Part shown: piece by piece, positions 10,028 to 19,527 of the stretch
How the letters are laid out: each line of letters starts with the position of its first letter
Position numbering within the stretch: the first letter of the stretch is position 1
Source: an uncultured Bacteroidota bacterium
Lineage (GTDB): Bacteria > Bacteroidota > Bacteroidia > Chitinophagales > Chitinophagaceae
DNA: 38,511 bases
NCBI GenBank assembly: GCA_903927975.1
Contig: CAIYPC010000108.1
Location: forward strand, 1 to 38,511
Reading direction: 5' to 3'
Position numbers and translations under genes: made by a program
The notes under the pieces: model-generated
Databases searched by the model: none
Told to the model about the DNA's origin: nothing
Seen by the model: only the letters and a program-made list of their open reading frames with translations

Positions 10028-12447
10028 GATTTTAATCGTTTCATTTGTGGATCGTACTGCGGATCCTGACCTACAGTGGCTGGGTAATCGCTGTCGAAAT
10101 ATCGTATAGAAAGTGATGTACCCAACGTGCTCAATGCTGCGGATACCCAAGCATAAGCGAGTTGCTTGCCAACGGTGTGACCGAAGTAGGCACTTGTGAC
10201 ATAACCCACCACGTTGCCCTGATGTAACACGGGTTCCTTGCCCAGCACCACATGCTCTGGGTTCTCAAGCACCAGACATACTAAACGCCTGCTCTGTGCA
10301 TTTGGATTCATTTCATTAAAAGCCTCGACGCCTTTATATCCCCCGCCCTTGCGAACCGCAAAGGAGAGTCCCGCCTCATGCGGATTGTGCTCACTGTTCA
10401 TGTCCGTTCCATAACTGCGATATCCTTTTTCCAAGCGCATAGAGTTGAATGCCCCACGACCGGCTGCAATAAGTCCGTATTGTTTTCCTGCCTGCCAAAG
10501 CGTGTCCCAGAGTTTCAGCGCAAAGTCGGCAGTTGTATAGATTTCATATCCTAGCTCTCCAACGTACGAAAGCCTGGCCAGCATCACTGGCACATGTCCA
10601 AGATAGGTGTTCTTTAGCTTGAAGTAGCCGAGCGCCTCATTGCTCAGGTCATCCTTGGTCAAAGACTGGGCGAGTTCCCGCGACTTAGGTCCGAAGAGGC
10701 CCAACCCAACCGTCCCGGCAGTAATATCTTTCACATGAACGGTGTCAGGTGCCAACTGCTTGAGGTAACTTATATCCGTGTTGCTGTTAACCCCAATGAA
10801 AAAGTCGTGCTCGCCACGACGCATAACAGTGATATCGCTCAATATGCCCGCCCTTTCGTTAAGCATTAAGCAATAGGTGATAGAGCCGGGTTTCTTGCGC
10901 AGGTTGCCTGTTGTCAATCGCTCAAGAAACTCCAACGCGCCTTTGCCAGTTACCTCGATGCGTTTAAGGGTCGTGATATCGAATAGACCGACGCCTTCCC
11001 TGACCGCGCAGACCTCAGCGCCGATAATCGGCGACCAAAATTTTGAACTCCATTCATCCCGTGGCGGAGATTTGTAGTGATCGAGCAGGCCGGCGTTGGC
11101 TTCATACCATTGCGGTCGTTCATAGCCGGAAGCTTCGAGGAAGAAGCCACCGAGTTCCTGCTGGCGCTGGTAGAAACCAGTAGTTCGGAGCGGACGTGGC
11201 GACTCCATCGGCTGCAATGGGTGCAGCAAGTCGTACACCTCCACGAAGTTCTGCGCACCGCGTTCTTCAATATGCTGTAAACCCAACTGGTGGGTATCAA
11301 ATCTGTTTACATCGCATTCATGTACGGCCAATGCGGGATGGCCATCAACAATCCATTCTGCCATCGCTCGGGCCACGCCACATCCATGCGTAATCCATAC
11401 TGCCTCAGCAACCCAAAATCCCTTCAACCCTGCCCATTCACCCATCAGGGGGAAGTTGTCAACGGTGAATGAGAACAAACCATTCATAGATTCAACTATA
11501 TCGGCGTTCTTCAATGCGGGAATGACTTCGGCCGAAAGCTCCATAGCATCTTTCCAATCTTCAGGAGTGAAAGGCACCTGGCTTGGCATTACTTCAGCGA
11601 GTTCGCTTGGAAGGATATTCTCAGCCCTCACAGGAAGTGGCTTGTGTCCGTACCAGCCAACCGCAAGACTTTGTCCTCTCTGCTTGAAATAAAGGTCAGA
11701 ACCCTGATGACGCAGCACGGGCAATTCAGCTTCACTCTTGTAAGAGACCAGTTCAGGCATAGGCGCTGTGTAGCAAAGCTGGTGCGCCAGCGGCTGTATA
11801 GCTTTCAACATACCCACCATCGCTCCAATCTTCGGTCCCCATATTCCGGCGCAGGAAACAACGACATCTGCAGGAAATGATCCCTGTGTCGTTTGAACTC
11901 CGGTGACGCGGCCATCGCTTTTATCGATTGAGGTAACCTCGCATTCTGCGATGAATTTCGCACCACGACTGATTGACCGCTCCCCCATCACTTCGTCAGC
12001 CTGTACCGCCCGGGCAATCCCATCATCGGGCACGTATAATGCACCCAGCAATTTATCGCGAACAAGCAGTGGGTGCAATTTCAATGCCTCCTCAGGAGGC
12101 ATCACACGAGCGTTAATCCCAACGGACATGGCCAGCCCTGCCCTGCGGTGAAGATCGGCCAGGCGATCAGGTGTCGTTGCAATCTCCAAGCTACCCACTT
12201 TTAAGAAACAGGTCTCGCCGCCATGACGAAGGCTATAAAGCTTTTCAACTGTCTGGCGGGCGAACTGCGCCATGGTGCGTGAACCATTGGTTTGGAAAAC
12301 AACGCCAGGTGCGTGAGATGTTGAGCCACCTGGCTTCCAGAGCTTTCCTTTTTCAATAACAATTACGTCACAATATCCGCGTTCAGTGAGCTCATCGGCT
12401 AATGAACAGCCTACGATACCGGCTCCTATAATTACAATTTTGGGCAT
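10024..12447 (-). CDS. dimethylglycine/sarcosine dehydrogenase-type flavoprotein with GcvT-like folate-binding C-terminal domain
   Basis: 807 aa; [35 protein letters not shown] motif, [16 protein letters not shown]-terminal aminomethyltransferase domain (RMLRVE-like '[25 protein letters not shown]'). Confidence 0.88.
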   Translation of the reverse strand: MPKIVIIGAGIVGCSLADELTERGYCDVIVIEKGKLWKPGGSTSHAPGVVFQTNGSRTMAQFARQTVEKLYSLRHGGETCFLKVGSLEIATTPDRLADLHRRAGLAMSVGINARVMPPEEALKLHPLLVRDKLLGALYVPDDGIARAVQADEVMGERSISRGAKFIAECEVTSIDKSDGRVTGVQTTQGSFPADVVVSCAGIWGPKIGAMVGMLKAIQPLAHQLCYTAPMPELVSYKSEAELPVLRHQGSDLYFKQRGQSLAVGWYGHKPLPVRAENILPSELAEVMPSQVPFTPEDWKDAMELSAEVIPALKNADIVESMNGLFSFTVDNFPLMGEWAGLKGFWVAEAVWITHGCGVARAMAEWIVDGHPALAVHECDVNRFDTHQLGLQHIEERGAQNFVEVYDLLHPLQPMESPRPLRTTGFYQRQQELGGFFLEASGYERPQWYEANAGLLDHYKSPPRDEWSSKFWSPIIGAEVCAVREGVGLFDITTLKRIEVTGKGALEFLERLTTGNLRKKPGSITYCLMLNERAGILSDITVMRRGEHDFFIGVNSNTDISYLKQLAPDTVHVKDITAGTVGLGLFGPKSRELAQSLTKDDLSNEALGYFKLKNTYLGHVPVMLARLSYVGELGYEIYTTADFALKLWDTLWQAGKQYGLIAAGRGAFNSMRLEKGYRSYGTDMNSEHNPHEAGLSFAVRKGGGYKGVEAFNEMNPNAQSRRLVCLVLENPEHVVLGKEPVLHQGNVVGYVTSAYFGHTVGKQLAYAWVSAALSTLGTSLSIRYFDSDYPATVGQDPQYDPQMKRLKS

Positions 12448-13661
12448 TTTTCACCAGGGGTTTCTGTGAGTTGATCGCTGTACCAAGAAAGAAACTGCTT
12501 CACGAGGTATTCCTCATCGGCGAGCGGGCCGGGTATGTAGCCACCGGAACAAATGCCGCGGTAAGCACCTTCTGCCAGGCTTTGATCCTGTGCGTTGGTT
12601 TGAGTCCAGACTTTGGTGAGGTTGTCAAGATCATAGTCAACACCTTCCACAGCATCTGCTGCAACGAGCCATTTGGTACGCACCAGCGTCCGGTCTACCG
12701 AAATAGGAAAGACCGCGAAGGTGACGATGTGGTCGCTCAGAAAGTGATTCCAAGAATTTGGATGGGTCCACAGAGATAGGCCACTTCCCTCCACACGCTT
12801 TAATTTGCCGAGCAGTTTTTTGCAAGCATGTTCGGGCTTTAGTGTGTGGGAAATGCACTGATTGGCCAGCGGCAGCCGAACAGTGCGGAACCAAAGGCCA
12901 TCAGGGAACTCCAGCAACTCATAAGGAAGTTCAAGGCTTTCCCACTCTCTTTCCTTTTCCAATAGTGTGTCCTGAAAGCGTTGTTCGGATGGCTGGACAT
13001 TGTCTTTGTCTAGGCCCTTGCCAAAACCTGAGCTATAAAGTGGAACCAGCAGTTCAGGGTGATTGCTGTCGCAATGCAGGCACTCCCTGTTATTTTCTAT
13101 GACCAGTTTCCAGTTGCAGGCTTCAATGATATCTTTCTGATAAGCTATTTTGGTTTTGGGCAACTCGTATGGAGCGAGATAGGGCGTAAGGCTCGTGCGC
13201 ACGGCTTCGATATCAGCAGGTGCGGGCGTGGTAAGGCAAACATAGATAAGACCACCGATCGCGGCGACGTTTATCGGATTGAGCCCGAAATCTTCCGTGG
13301 GAAACTCAGGTGCCATGCCACGGGCACGCAGCAGCTTTCCATCGAGGTCGTATGTCCAGTTATGATAGGGACAGGAAAGCCCCCGACGGTTGCCTTTTTC
13401 TCCCTGCACCAATTCATGACCCCGATGCCGACATACATTATAAAATCCCTTCACCTCCCCGCGTCCGTTCCGCTGCAAAAAAAAGGACCGCTTTCCTAGT
13501 TTTAAAGTAATATAATCACCTGATTTTGGAAGGTCCGCCTCACAAGCCACATAAATCCATTTACTGTAGAAAATGCGCTCAAGCTCCTCCTCAAAAATTT
13601 CGGGGCTTGTGTAGAAGCGGGAAGGCAGCGTGAAGTTTGTATCAATTCTGGCGAAGGACAT
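12432..13661 (-). CDS. gbcA: Rieske non-heme iron oxygenase, alpha subunit; glycine betaine monooxygenase (GbcA)-like
   Basis: 409 aa; Rieske centre NVCRHRGHELVQGEKGNRRGLSCPYHNWTYDLDG; mononuclear iron motif ENNRECLHCDSNHPELL. The substrate call rests on operon context. Confidence 0.8.
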   Translation of the reverse strand: MSFARIDTNFTLPSRFYTSPEIFEEELERIFYSKWIYVACEADLPKSGDYITLKLGKRSFFLQRNGRGEVKGFYNVCRHRGHELVQGEKGNRRGLSCPYHNWTYDLDGKLLRARGMAPEFPTEDFGLNPINVAAIGGLIYVCLTTPAPADIEAVRTSLTPYLAPYELPKTKIAYQKDIIEACNWKLVIENNRECLHCDSNHPELLVPLYSSGFGKGLDKDNVQPSEQRFQDTLLEKEREWESLELPYELLEFPDGLWFRTVRLPLANQCISHTLKPEHACKKLLGKLKRVEGSGLSLWTHPNSWNHFLSDHIVTFAVFPISVDRTLVRTKWLVAADAVEGVDYDLDNLTKVWTQTNAQDQSLAEGAYRGICSGGYIPGPLADEEYLVKQFLSWYSDQLTETPGEKCPKL

Positions 13662-13849
13662 GATGATTTTTTTTGTAATTTGGACTCAGATACAAAAATT
13701 AAACTAAAACATAAATATAAGCTGTTATTTAATATTCCATTGGAGTAAAGACCATAAAAATAAGGATAAAACCTGAAAAAAATGTAAAATTGTTCCACCC
13801 TTTTTTTTAGATTTATTAATTAAGTAAGACCCAAAACCTGCAATCAAAT

Positions 13850-15343
13850 ATGAAGGATTCTCCAGCTACTGACAACAACAATCTTGCAAGTTTTGGTTAT
13901 CGTCAGGAATTAAAGCGTTCCATGGGCAGCTTCTCAAGTTTTGCTGCGGGCTTTTCTTACATTTCCATTCTCACTGGTCTTTTTCAGATGTTTTATTTGG
14001 GTTATGGGGTTGCCGGGCCAGGATTTTTCTGGACTTGGCCAGTTGTATTGGTCGGTCAGTTGCTGGTGGCTCTCTGTTTTGCAGAACTTGCTTCCAGATT
14101 TCCGTTGTCTGGCGGGGTTTATCAATGGGCAAAGTTGACGGGAAACCCTTTCTTTGGATGGATAACAGGCTGGATTTATCTGGCTTGTCTTATTGTCACC
14201 ATTGCTGCTGTGGCCATGGCACTTCAGGTTAGCCTGCCTCAAATTTCAAGTTCCTTCCAGATAATTGGAAGCTCAAATGATCCAAAATCGGTTGCTATCA
14301 ATGCCATTTTGCTAGGTTCTATTCTAATTGTTATAAGTACCATAATCAATGTCAGGGGTATTAAGCTACTGGCCGTGATCAATAATATTGGCGTCTTTGC
14401 TGAACTGATCGGACTTATATTTCTGATAGTTCTTCTGTTTTTAAAGAGAGTAAGGTCTCCAATCGAAGCTGTCGTTCACATTAAATATATCGGATCCGGG
14501 GTCAAATCTTTTCCTAATGTGAAGCTCTTAATGGCAGCTACCGCTCTGACAGCCTCTTATGTTCTTTACGGATTCGATACTGCCGGAACACTTGCTGAAG
14601 AAACACATGATCCCCGTAAAAAGGCTCCCCGCGCTATCTTGCAGGCGCTACTTGCCGCTGGATTTGCCGGATTACTGGTATTGCTTTTTGCCCTGATGGC
14701 AGTGCCAGATTTAGCTAACCCAGATTTAGGCAATATACGGGGAGGGTTACCTATGTTGGTAAAATCAGTCTTGGGCGAAACTACCGGCAGCCTTTTTCTT
14801 TGTATTGTTATCTTTGCCATCAGCGTGTGCACCTTTGCAGTTCAGTCTGGAGCAGTAAGATTAACGTTCGCTATGGGGCGTGATGGATACCTGCCATATA
14901 GTAAATCCTTATCGGAAGTTTCCTCAAAAACCCAAACTCCTGTTTTAGCTACCCTGCTTTGTGGATTGGGAGCATTAATTATTTTAGCGATGAATGTTCA
15001 ATTTCCAAAAGTGTTTGAGTTGGTAACCTCTATTGCGGTACTTTGGGCTAATCTGGCCTACTGGATAGTGGTTGCACTTCAACTGAAAAATAGGATTATA
15101 TCGGCCCGGCGTGGGATAGATACGGACGCCAAGTTTAATTTGGGTAAATGGGGATTCCCCGTTAATATTTTGGCCCTGATTTGGAGCAGTTTTATGGTTA
15201 TCAATGTATCATGGCCCCGGACTGCAACCTATGGTTTTGAATGGTATCACCAATATGCGGCGTGGATGTATACAGTTGGTTTGATTGGCCTTGGCGTGGT
15301 CATTTATTATTATAGGTTGATTAAAAGAAAAAGAATTTCTTAA
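13850..15343 (+). CDS. APC-superfamily amino acid/choline-type permease
   Basis: 497 aa polytopic protein; FGYRQELKRSMGSFSSFAAGFSYISILTGLFQMF...GGVYQWAKLTGNPFFGWITGW, ...YVLYGFDTAGTLAEETHDPRKKAPRAI; amino acid/choline transporter-type pattern. Confidence 0.85.
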   Translation: MKDSPATDNNNLASFGYRQELKRSMGSFSSFAAGFSYISILTGLFQMFYLGYGVAGPGFFWTWPVVLVGQLLVALCFAELASRFPLSGGVYQWAKLTGNPFFGWITGWIYLACLIVTIAAVAMALQVSLPQISSSFQIIGSSNDPKSVAINAILLGSILIVISTIINVRGIKLLAVINNIGVFAELIGLIFLIVLLFLKRVRSPIEAVVHIKYIGSGVKSFPNVKLLMAATALTASYVLYGFDTAGTLAEETHDPRKKAPRAILQALLAAGFAGLLVLLFALMAVPDLANPDLGNIRGGLPMLVKSVLGETTGSLFLCIVIFAISVCTFAVQSGAVRLTFAMGRDGYLPYSKSLSEVSSKTQTPVLATLLCGLGALIILAMNVQFPKVFELVTSIAVLWANLAYWIVVALQLKNRIISARRGIDTDAKFNLGKWGFPVNILALIWSSFMVINVSWPRTATYGFEWYHQYAAWMYTVGLIGLGVVIYYYRLIKRKRIS

Positions 15344-15350
15344 AAGACAT

Positions 15351-16814
15351 ATGCTGTACACTCAATTTATAGATGGCGCATTAACTGCAAGTTCAAACAG
15401 GGAATCCTGGATAAACTACAATCCTGCCAATAATAATCCATTGGGTGAGGTTTCTCAGGCCAATGATCAGGATATTGAAGCAGCCGTAAATTCATCAGAA
15501 AAGGCCTTCCATATTTGGAAAGCAAAAACCGGAGCAGAACGCGGCAGGGTTTTATTAAAAGCAGCCCATATATTAAGATCCAGATTAGACAAAATTGCTT
15601 TATTAGAAACGCAGGATGTTGGAAAGCCCATTTCGGAATCGCTGGCTGTGGACGTTAGTTCGGCTGCAGATGCCCTGGAATATTTTGGGGGAATGGCTGC
15701 GGGAGTACACGGAGAGTTTTTTGATTTGAAAAACGCCTTTGGATATACGCGTCCTGAGCCTTTGGGTGTTTGTGCAGGAATTGGTGCGTGGAACTATCCG
15801 ATTCAGATTGCTGCATGGAAAGCCGCTCCGGCGTTGGCTTGCGGCAATTCAATGATTTTTAAACCATCCGAGCTCACCCCGGCAACTGCACTTGAATTGG
15901 CTGAGGCATTTATGGAAGCCGGAGCACCGGCCGGTTTGTTTAATGTTGTTCAGGGTGATGGCAGGGTTGGAAGTATGTTGGTAGATCATCCGCGTATAGC
16001 AAAAATTTCATTGACAGGTTCTGTTTCAACTGGTAAAAAAATCTTAACCGGTGCCGCAACCCAAATGAAACGCGTCACACTTGAACTTGGTGGAAAATCT
16101 CCCTTAATTATTTTCGAAGATGCAGATATAGATAATGCTGTATCGGCAGCCCTGCTTGCAAATTTTTATACGCAAGGTGAAGTTTGTTCGAATGGTACAC
16201 GGGTATTTGTGCATCGCCAAATTTTTGATTCCTTTTTAATGAAGCTAAAGGGCCGAACTGAAAAAATCAGATTGGGGGATCCGACAGATCCCGATACCCA
16301 GATGGGCGCATTAATCAGTAAGGTGCACATGGAAAAAGTAATCCGGTTTATAGATTCAGGGAAATCTTCAGGCGCAACATTATTGACAGGAGGCTTCAGA
16401 CCTGAAGAAGATTTCAAAGGACGGGATATTACTTCTGGCAATTTCCTGACCCCAGCAATTTTTACGGATTGTGATGATTCAATGGAAATTTGCAAAGAAG
16501 AAATTTTTGGTCCAGTGCTCACTATACTTAGCTTTGACTCAGAAGAAGAGGTGATTGAAAGAGCTAATAATAGCGCCTACGGACTGGCGGCAGGTGTATT
16601 TACCAATGACATAAAACGCGGCCATCGGGTAATTCATCAATTACAGGCAGGCACATGCTGGATTAACAATTATAACGTAACCCCTATTGAACTTCCTTTT
16701 GGTGGATATAAACAATCAGGCCTTGGTCGAGAGAATAGCCTTGCAGCTATTCAATATTATACCCAGTTGAAAAGTGTTTATGTTGAATTAGGAAATGTTG
16801 ATTCTCCTTATTGA
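15351..16814 (+). CDS. betB: betaine aldehyde dehydrogenase-like NAD(P)-dependent aldehyde dehydrogenase
   Basis: 487 aa; VTLELGGKSPLIIFEDADIDNAV, NFYTQGEVCSNGTRVFVH (catalytic Cys), EEIFGPVLTI, ELPFGGYKQSGLGREN; 7 nt after the permease and directly before a choline dehydrogenase. Confidence 0.88.
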   Translation: MLYTQFIDGALTASSNRESWINYNPANNNPLGEVSQANDQDIEAAVNSSEKAFHIWKAKTGAERGRVLLKAAHILRSRLDKIALLETQDVGKPISESLAVDVSSAADALEYFGGMAAGVHGEFFDLKNAFGYTRPEPLGVCAGIGAWNYPIQIAAWKAAPALACGNSMIFKPSELTPATALELAEAFMEAGAPAGLFNVVQGDGRVGSMLVDHPRIAKISLTGSVSTGKKILTGAATQMKRVTLELGGKSPLIIFEDADIDNAVSAALLANFYTQGEVCSNGTRVFVHRQIFDSFLMKLKGRTEKIRLGDPTDPDTQMGALISKVHMEKVIRFIDSGKSSGATLLTGGFRPEEDFKGRDITSGNFLTPAIFTDCDDSMEICKEEIFGPVLTILSFDSEEEVIERANNSAYGLAAGVFTNDIKRGHRVIHQLQAGTCWINNYNVTPIELPFGGYKQSGLGRENSLAAIQYYTQLKSVYVELGNVDSPY

Positions 16815-16829
16815 AATAGATAAAATAGA

Positions 16830-18476
16830 ATGGATAAAGTTTTTGATACGATCATTATTGGAGGCGGGTCTGCCGGCTGTGTGTTAGCAAATCGACTGAG
16901 TGAAAATCCGGACCATAAAGTGTTAGTGATTGAAGCGGGAAGAAGAGATGCTTGGTGGGACATTTTTATTCACATGCCAGCCGCGCTTACCTATCCGATT
17001 GGCAGCAAATTTTATGATTGGAAATACCAATCGGAGCCTGAGCCATTCATGAATAACCGGCAGGTGTATCATGCCCGTGGAAAAATACTGGGTGGTTCCA
17101 GTTCCATTAACGGAATGATTTTCATTCGTGGTAATCCGTTGGACTATGAAAAATGGGCAAAGGATCCGGGAATGGAAACATGGGATTATGCGCATTGTCT
17201 CCCTTATTTTAAAAAATCTGAAAACAGAACCGCCGGAGCAAACTCTTTGCGTGGTAGTGATGGTCCTCTCTATCTTGAGACCGGACCTGCCACAAACCCC
17301 TTATTTAAAGCATTTTTTAACTCGGCGAAACAAGCAGGCTATCCGCTGACAGAAGATGTCAATGGATTCCAACAAGAAGGTTTTGGAATGTTCGATCGCA
17401 ACATCAAAAATGGGAGCCGTTGGTCTGCCTCAAAGGCATATTTGCATCCTGTTTTAGGTAAAAGAAAAAATCTTGAAGTAATCTGTAATGCACTCGCCAC
17501 CAAGATCATTTTCGAGGGAAAGCGAGCAGTGGGCGTAGAATTTTTGAAAGGAAATAGTTTGCACAGAGTTACAGCAGGTGAGATTGTTTGCTGTGGAGGT
17601 GCCATTAATTCTCCCCAACTTCTTCAACTGTCGGGCATAGGGGATCCTGAAGTTTTGAAATCTGCAGGAGTTGAGGTGCTACACGAACTTCCTGGAGTTG
17701 GACAGAATTTACAAGATCATTTGGAGGTATATATTCAATATGCCTGCAAAAAACCAGTCAGCGTATATCCCGCACTGAAATGGTATAACAAGCCCCTGGT
17801 GGGCTTAGAGTGGATGCTCTTTAAAAAAGGACCCGCGTCAACCAATCACTTTGAGGGAGGTGGATTTATCAGAAGTAATGAAACAGTTCCTTATCCTAAC
17901 CTTCAGTTTCATTTTTTACCTGTGGCTATACGATATGATGGCAGTTCTCCATCAGGTGGTCATGGCTATCAGGTGCATGTTGGCCCAATGAATTCTGATG
18001 CCCGTGGATCTGTCCAGATTAAGTCATCGGATCCAAAGGAAAAACCAGCCATTCGGTTTAACTATCTTTCTACAGATCAGGATCAGAGAGAGTGGGTAGA
18101 GGCTATCCGCTGTGCTCGAAAAATCCTAAATCAGCCAGCAATGGAAGAATTTAATGGCGGGGAACTTTCACCCGGACCAGCCGTTGATACCGATGAGCAA
18201 ATACTAGATTGGGTCAGCCATGATTCAGAAACTGCTTTGCATCCATCCTGTACTTGTCGCATGGGTACGGATAACATGTCTGTCGTAGATCCACTAACCT
18301 TGCGGGTGCATGGCCTTGATGGTTTAAGGGTAGTAGATGGAAGTGTGATGCCGTATGTAACTAACGGTAACCTCTATGCGCCAATAATGATGATCGCAGA
18401 AAAGGCGGCTGATATAATTTTGGGTAATCAACCGCTTAAACCTGAAAAATCTGATTTTTATAGAAAGCCAAACTAA
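16830..18476 (+). CDS. betA: choline dehydrogenase-like GMC oxidoreductase
   Basis: 548 aa; [50 protein letters not shown]-like motif, [28 protein letters not shown]. Confidence 0.9.
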   Translation: MDKVFDTIIIGGGSAGCVLANRLSENPDHKVLVIEAGRRDAWWDIFIHMPAALTYPIGSKFYDWKYQSEPEPFMNNRQVYHARGKILGGSSSINGMIFIRGNPLDYEKWAKDPGMETWDYAHCLPYFKKSENRTAGANSLRGSDGPLYLETGPATNPLFKAFFNSAKQAGYPLTEDVNGFQQEGFGMFDRNIKNGSRWSASKAYLHPVLGKRKNLEVICNALATKIIFEGKRAVGVEFLKGNSLHRVTAGEIVCCGGAINSPQLLQLSGIGDPEVLKSAGVEVLHELPGVGQNLQDHLEVYIQYACKKPVSVYPALKWYNKPLVGLEWMLFKKGPASTNHFEGGGFIRSNETVPYPNLQFHFLPVAIRYDGSSPSGGHGYQVHVGPMNSDARGSVQIKSSDPKEKPAIRFNYLSTDQDQREWVEAIRCARKILNQPAMEEFNGGELSPGPAVDTDEQILDWVSHDSETALHPSCTCRMGTDNMSVVDPLTLRVHGLDGLRVVDGSVMPYVTNGNLYAPIMMIAEKAADIILGNQPLKPEKSDFYRKPN

Positions 18477-18624
18477 ACCCCGGGCATTACTTTTCTAAAT
18501 TTAGATTGGTGTAATTAATGGCAACAAAATACAACGCCACAATACAGCACAGAACCTAATTTCAATATTTCTGCCCTGTTCAGTTTAGAATATTTGTTAC
18601 GGGTTTGAGTCAGATTCCAAAATC

Positions 18625-18661
18625 AAAAAATAAACCCGCTTGGACAGCGGGTTTATTTTTT
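18625..18661. terminator. bidirectional intrinsic terminator
   Basis: Perfect 16-bp inverted repeat AAAAAATAAACCCGCT-TGGAC-AGCGGGTTTATTTTTT between the convergent genes betA (+) and 18717..19031 (-). Confidence 0.9.
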
Positions 18662-18716
18662 GGTATCCTGTTATGAAATAAAAGCAATTTCTCTTATGAT
18701 ACTTTGAAAGCGCCTT

Positions 18717-19031
18717 CTAAACAGCCTTTATCACCGTGCTTATGATAACCCAATTTTCGGAATCATCACTGCTTAGCTTAACAATCTGATCTTCACTTTC
18801 GATGGTGATGAAATAAGATTGTTGTTTGCTCTTACCTGTTTCATATAGTTCCGTAATCCAATAGCTTTTATATTCTTTTTTAATATACTCCGAGAGCGCT
18901 GTGGGCAATTGAGTGGAAAGTATATTATGAACACTGCCACTAATTTGAACTTTTGCGGGAACAATGCTATTTGCGTGTGCACTTGTAAAACCGATAAGGA
19001 GAAAAAGTGCGAAGCCGATTATTTTTTTCAT
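18717..19031 (-). CDS. small secreted protein, PepSY-like
   Basis: 104 aa with signal peptide (MKKIIGFALFLLIGFTSAHA); LPTALSEYIKKEYKSYWITELYETGKSKQQSYFITIES resembles Bacteroidota PepSY-like secreted proteins. Confidence 0.65.
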   Translation of the reverse strand: MKKIIGFALFLLIGFTSAHANSIVPAKVQISGSVHNILSTQLPTALSEYIKKEYKSYWITELYETGKSKQQSYFITIESEDQIVKLSSDDSENWVIISTVIKAV

Positions 19032-19527
19032 GTTAATTAATTTTAAGCAACAAAGGTATTTTCATCATTATGCGGCTACAAGCCAATATTGATTGGCGGA
19101 TAAGACTGTTAATGTTTGTTAATCAATTTCCATTTAAAGAATGCAAAAAAATAAATTCAATCCCATAAGATCAGAGACCGGAAGCTCAAGCGCATAATAG
19201 TAATGGGTTAAACGGTGAATAGGGCAGATATACCTCTCTATGCGAATCATGTTGAATCTATATTCAAAACAATCAGCTTGGCATCCTAAAGATGTCCTTA
19301 TGTTATGCAGAATTGCTTTTAAATAATTGCTTTGATATTTTCTTTCGAAAAGAACGCAACAAAAAGGTTAGCAACTAATCAAATTGCTTTTCCATTATTC
19401 GGTTATACGTTAACGTGAAATTTTTTTTGCATGATATCGTATTGCGATAAAAGCACAGATTAAGCAGATGTTTATCGATTTTAATGATAATGCATGTTAT
19501 AAACAGTTTCATTTATCTTAGTACTTC

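Noticed and set aside
5585-13510. Numerous plus-strand ORFs (e.g. 6419..7021, 9020..9643, 13059..13499) and other antisense ORFs over the sox/DMGDH/gbcA operon
   Set aside because: They lie antisense to strongly recognisable genes, lack family motifs, and are expected from higher GC content; no support as coding.
18773-18982. 69 aa minus-strand ORF
   Set aside because: Alternate frame nested in the PepSY-like CDS 18717..19031.
19407-19416. 10-bp palindrome ACGTTAACGT upstream of the Nramp-like gene
   Set aside because: Short and single-copy as far as noticed; could be an operator but not supported beyond chance.
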